DNA of 14,307 nt from NCBI GenBank assembly GCA_900540385.1, contig UQFY01000028.1:1-14307 (forward strand), written 5' to 3'. Positions 13,370 through 14,307 of this stretch are shown piece after piece. Each line of letters opens with the position of its first letter. The first letter of the stretch is position 1. The position numbers were made by a program, and so were the translations under genes. The stretch is from an uncultured Mollicutes bacterium (GTDB lineage Bacteria; Bacillota_I; Bacilli_A; RFN20; CAG-826). The notes under the pieces were generated by a model. That model was not told the DNA's origin. It worked only from the letters and a program-made list of their open reading frames with translations, and ran no database searches.

Positions 13370-14307
13370 AAAAAAGAGAAGGAATATCTTTTGCCGAGAA
13401 AGTAAAAGAAGAAAGCGCTCGTTCGGAAAGAGACGACGAAGAAAAACGTTCTTTGCTTTCTTCTTTTATCCGTTTAAACGGATACCTTTCTTTAAGAGAA
13501 GGCAATGAACGCTTGGACATTTCTTCGGAATCTTCCTCTATCGCTAAAGCCATTTACCAATACCTTCATGACCTTTATGGCATAAATGCTCGTTTTGCCT
13601 ACACCCGATCCGCAGGTTTTTTAAAACGTATTGTTTACCATGTGTTATTGGAAAAAGAACCGGAAGATATTCTAAACGACCTAGGGATCGACTTCTTTTC
13701 TATTGAGAATCCAAAAAACTTGGTCATGAATCAAAAACAGATTACGGCCTATCTTACTGGAACCTTTCTTGCTAAAGGCTCCATCAATAGCCCAAAATCT
13801 TCTTCCTATCATTTAGAATTATCCTTTACGGATCCTTCTTTTGCGAAATGGATACAAAAACTTCTAACGCATTATCCCTTCCATTCTTTTAATGCCAAAA
13901 TGATTCAAAGAAGGAACCATTATGTCGTTTATTTAAAAAGAAGTGATGAGATTTCTGATTTCTTGATTCTTTTGAATGCGAAGTCCTGCTGCTTAGAATT
14001 TGAAAACGTTCGCGTAGAAAGAGACTTTGCTAACGTTACAAACCGTTTGAGCAATTTGGATACGGCCAATTACGCTAAAACCCTAAAGTCTTCAGAAATT
14101 CAAGTGGAACAAATTCATTATTTTGTGAATAAACTCGGCTGGGATGGAATCGGAAACGAAAAACTGAAAGCTTTAATGAAACTTCGTTTAGAACATCCAG
14201 ACGCTTCTTTGAATGAACTTGCTCATCTTCTTTCTCAGGAACTAAATACAACGGTTTCTCGAAGCAATATCAATCATTTATTCCGTTATTTGACAGAACA
14301 ATATAAG
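13366..14307 (+). CDS. whiA: WhiA, DNA-binding protein (incomplete at right edge)
   Basis: WhiA is a conserved DNA-binding protein of Gram-positive bacteria linked to sporulation in actinomycetes and to division and chromosome segregation in Bacillus. All 314 codons to the window edge are open with no stop; family members are about 310-330 residues, so only the last few are likely missing. Visible parts are an N-terminal SFAEKVKEE block, a LAGLIDADG-type core with YLTGTFLAKGSIN (129-141), the conserved NRLSNLDTANYAKT (226-239) and a C-terminal helix-turn-helix (about 267-314, LRLEHPDASLNELAHLLS). The ATG overlaps the trxB stop (ATGA), and no good Shine-Dalgarno sequence is seen, so coupling to trxB translation is likely. 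The yvcJ and yvcK genes that often precede whiA are absent here. Confidence 0.95.
   Translation, partial: MKKREGISFAEKVKEESARSERDDEEKRSLLSSFIRLNGYLSLREGNERLDISSESSSIAKAIYQYLHDLYGINARFAYTRSAGFLKRIVYHVLLEKEPEDILNDLGIDFFSIENPKNLVMNQKQITAYLTGTFLAKGSINSPKSSSYHLELSFTDPSFAKWIQKLLTHYPFHSFNAKMIQRRNHYVVYLKRSDEISDFLILLNAKSCCLEFENVRVERDFANVTNRLSNLDTANYAKTLKSSEIQVEQIHYFVNKLGWDGIGNEKLKALMKLRLEHPDASLNELAHLLSQELNTTVSRSNINHLFRYLTEQYK

Noticed and set aside
13305..13553. Open frames on both strands at the trxB-whiA junction
   Set aside because: They are shadows of trxB and whiA; the whiA frame is continuous to the window edge and has clear family motifs.
1007..14307. Reassigned TGA (Trp) code, as in some Mollicutes
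   Set aside because: Tryptophan codons in the genes are TGG, and TGA ends lgt and trxB at proper overlaps, so the standard bacterial code fits.

Overview
The window reads as chromosomal DNA of an anaerobic, low-GC Bacillota (Firmicutes), most likely a gut-type member of the Bacilli related to Erysipelotrichales or Mollicutes. The evidence is the AT-rich intergenic DNA, the one-chain pyruvate:ferredoxin oxidoreductase, and the uvrA-lgt-trxB-whiA gene order, which is a Bacillota synteny block. The code looks standard: TGG is Trp and TGA is used as a stop. The placement is inference from gene content, not a phylogenetic result.

Layout, left to right. Positions 1-240 hold a tRNA-Lys(CUU) with its own promoter and terminator. 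A short basic protein with a possible Rex-like winged helix (291-734) is followed by a long pyruvate:ferredoxin oxidoreductase gene (1007-4582) with a recognisable promoter and terminator. Next is a 267-bp non-autonomous transposon (MITE-like, 4652-4918). It has perfect 25-bp terminal inverted repeats and an 8-bp target-site duplication. It sits exactly in the end of a convergent RluA-type pseudouridine synthase gene (4902-5564, minus) and supplies that gene's present stop codon. Then come a small lipoprotein of unknown function (5745-6284), an Xre-type regulator plus an alpha/beta hydrolase in one operon (6340-7526), and a tRNA-Pro with anticodon AGG on the minus strand (7569-7645). The right half is one tight co-directional operon: uvrA (7768-10623), an enlarged lgt (10636-12456), a trxB homologue (12449-13369) and whiA (13366 to the right edge, incomplete).

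How the genes fit together. PFOR makes acetyl-CoA and reduced ferredoxin. The TrxB homologue has lost the usual NADPH-binding signatures, so it may draw electrons from another donor, possibly ferredoxin. Lgt would lipidate proteins such as the lipoprotein at 5745. UvrA and WhiA are housekeeping functions.

The most notable signals are the recent MITE that rewrote a gene's C-terminus and a repeated arrangement in which a -10 box lies 6-10 nt before an ATG that has no Shine-Dalgarno sequence, suggesting leaderless mRNAs beside normal Shine-Dalgarno-led genes. The others are the oversized Lgt and the degenerate NADPH site of TrxB. I did not find a CRISPR array, phage genes, a transposase, or an obvious new multi-gene defence system.
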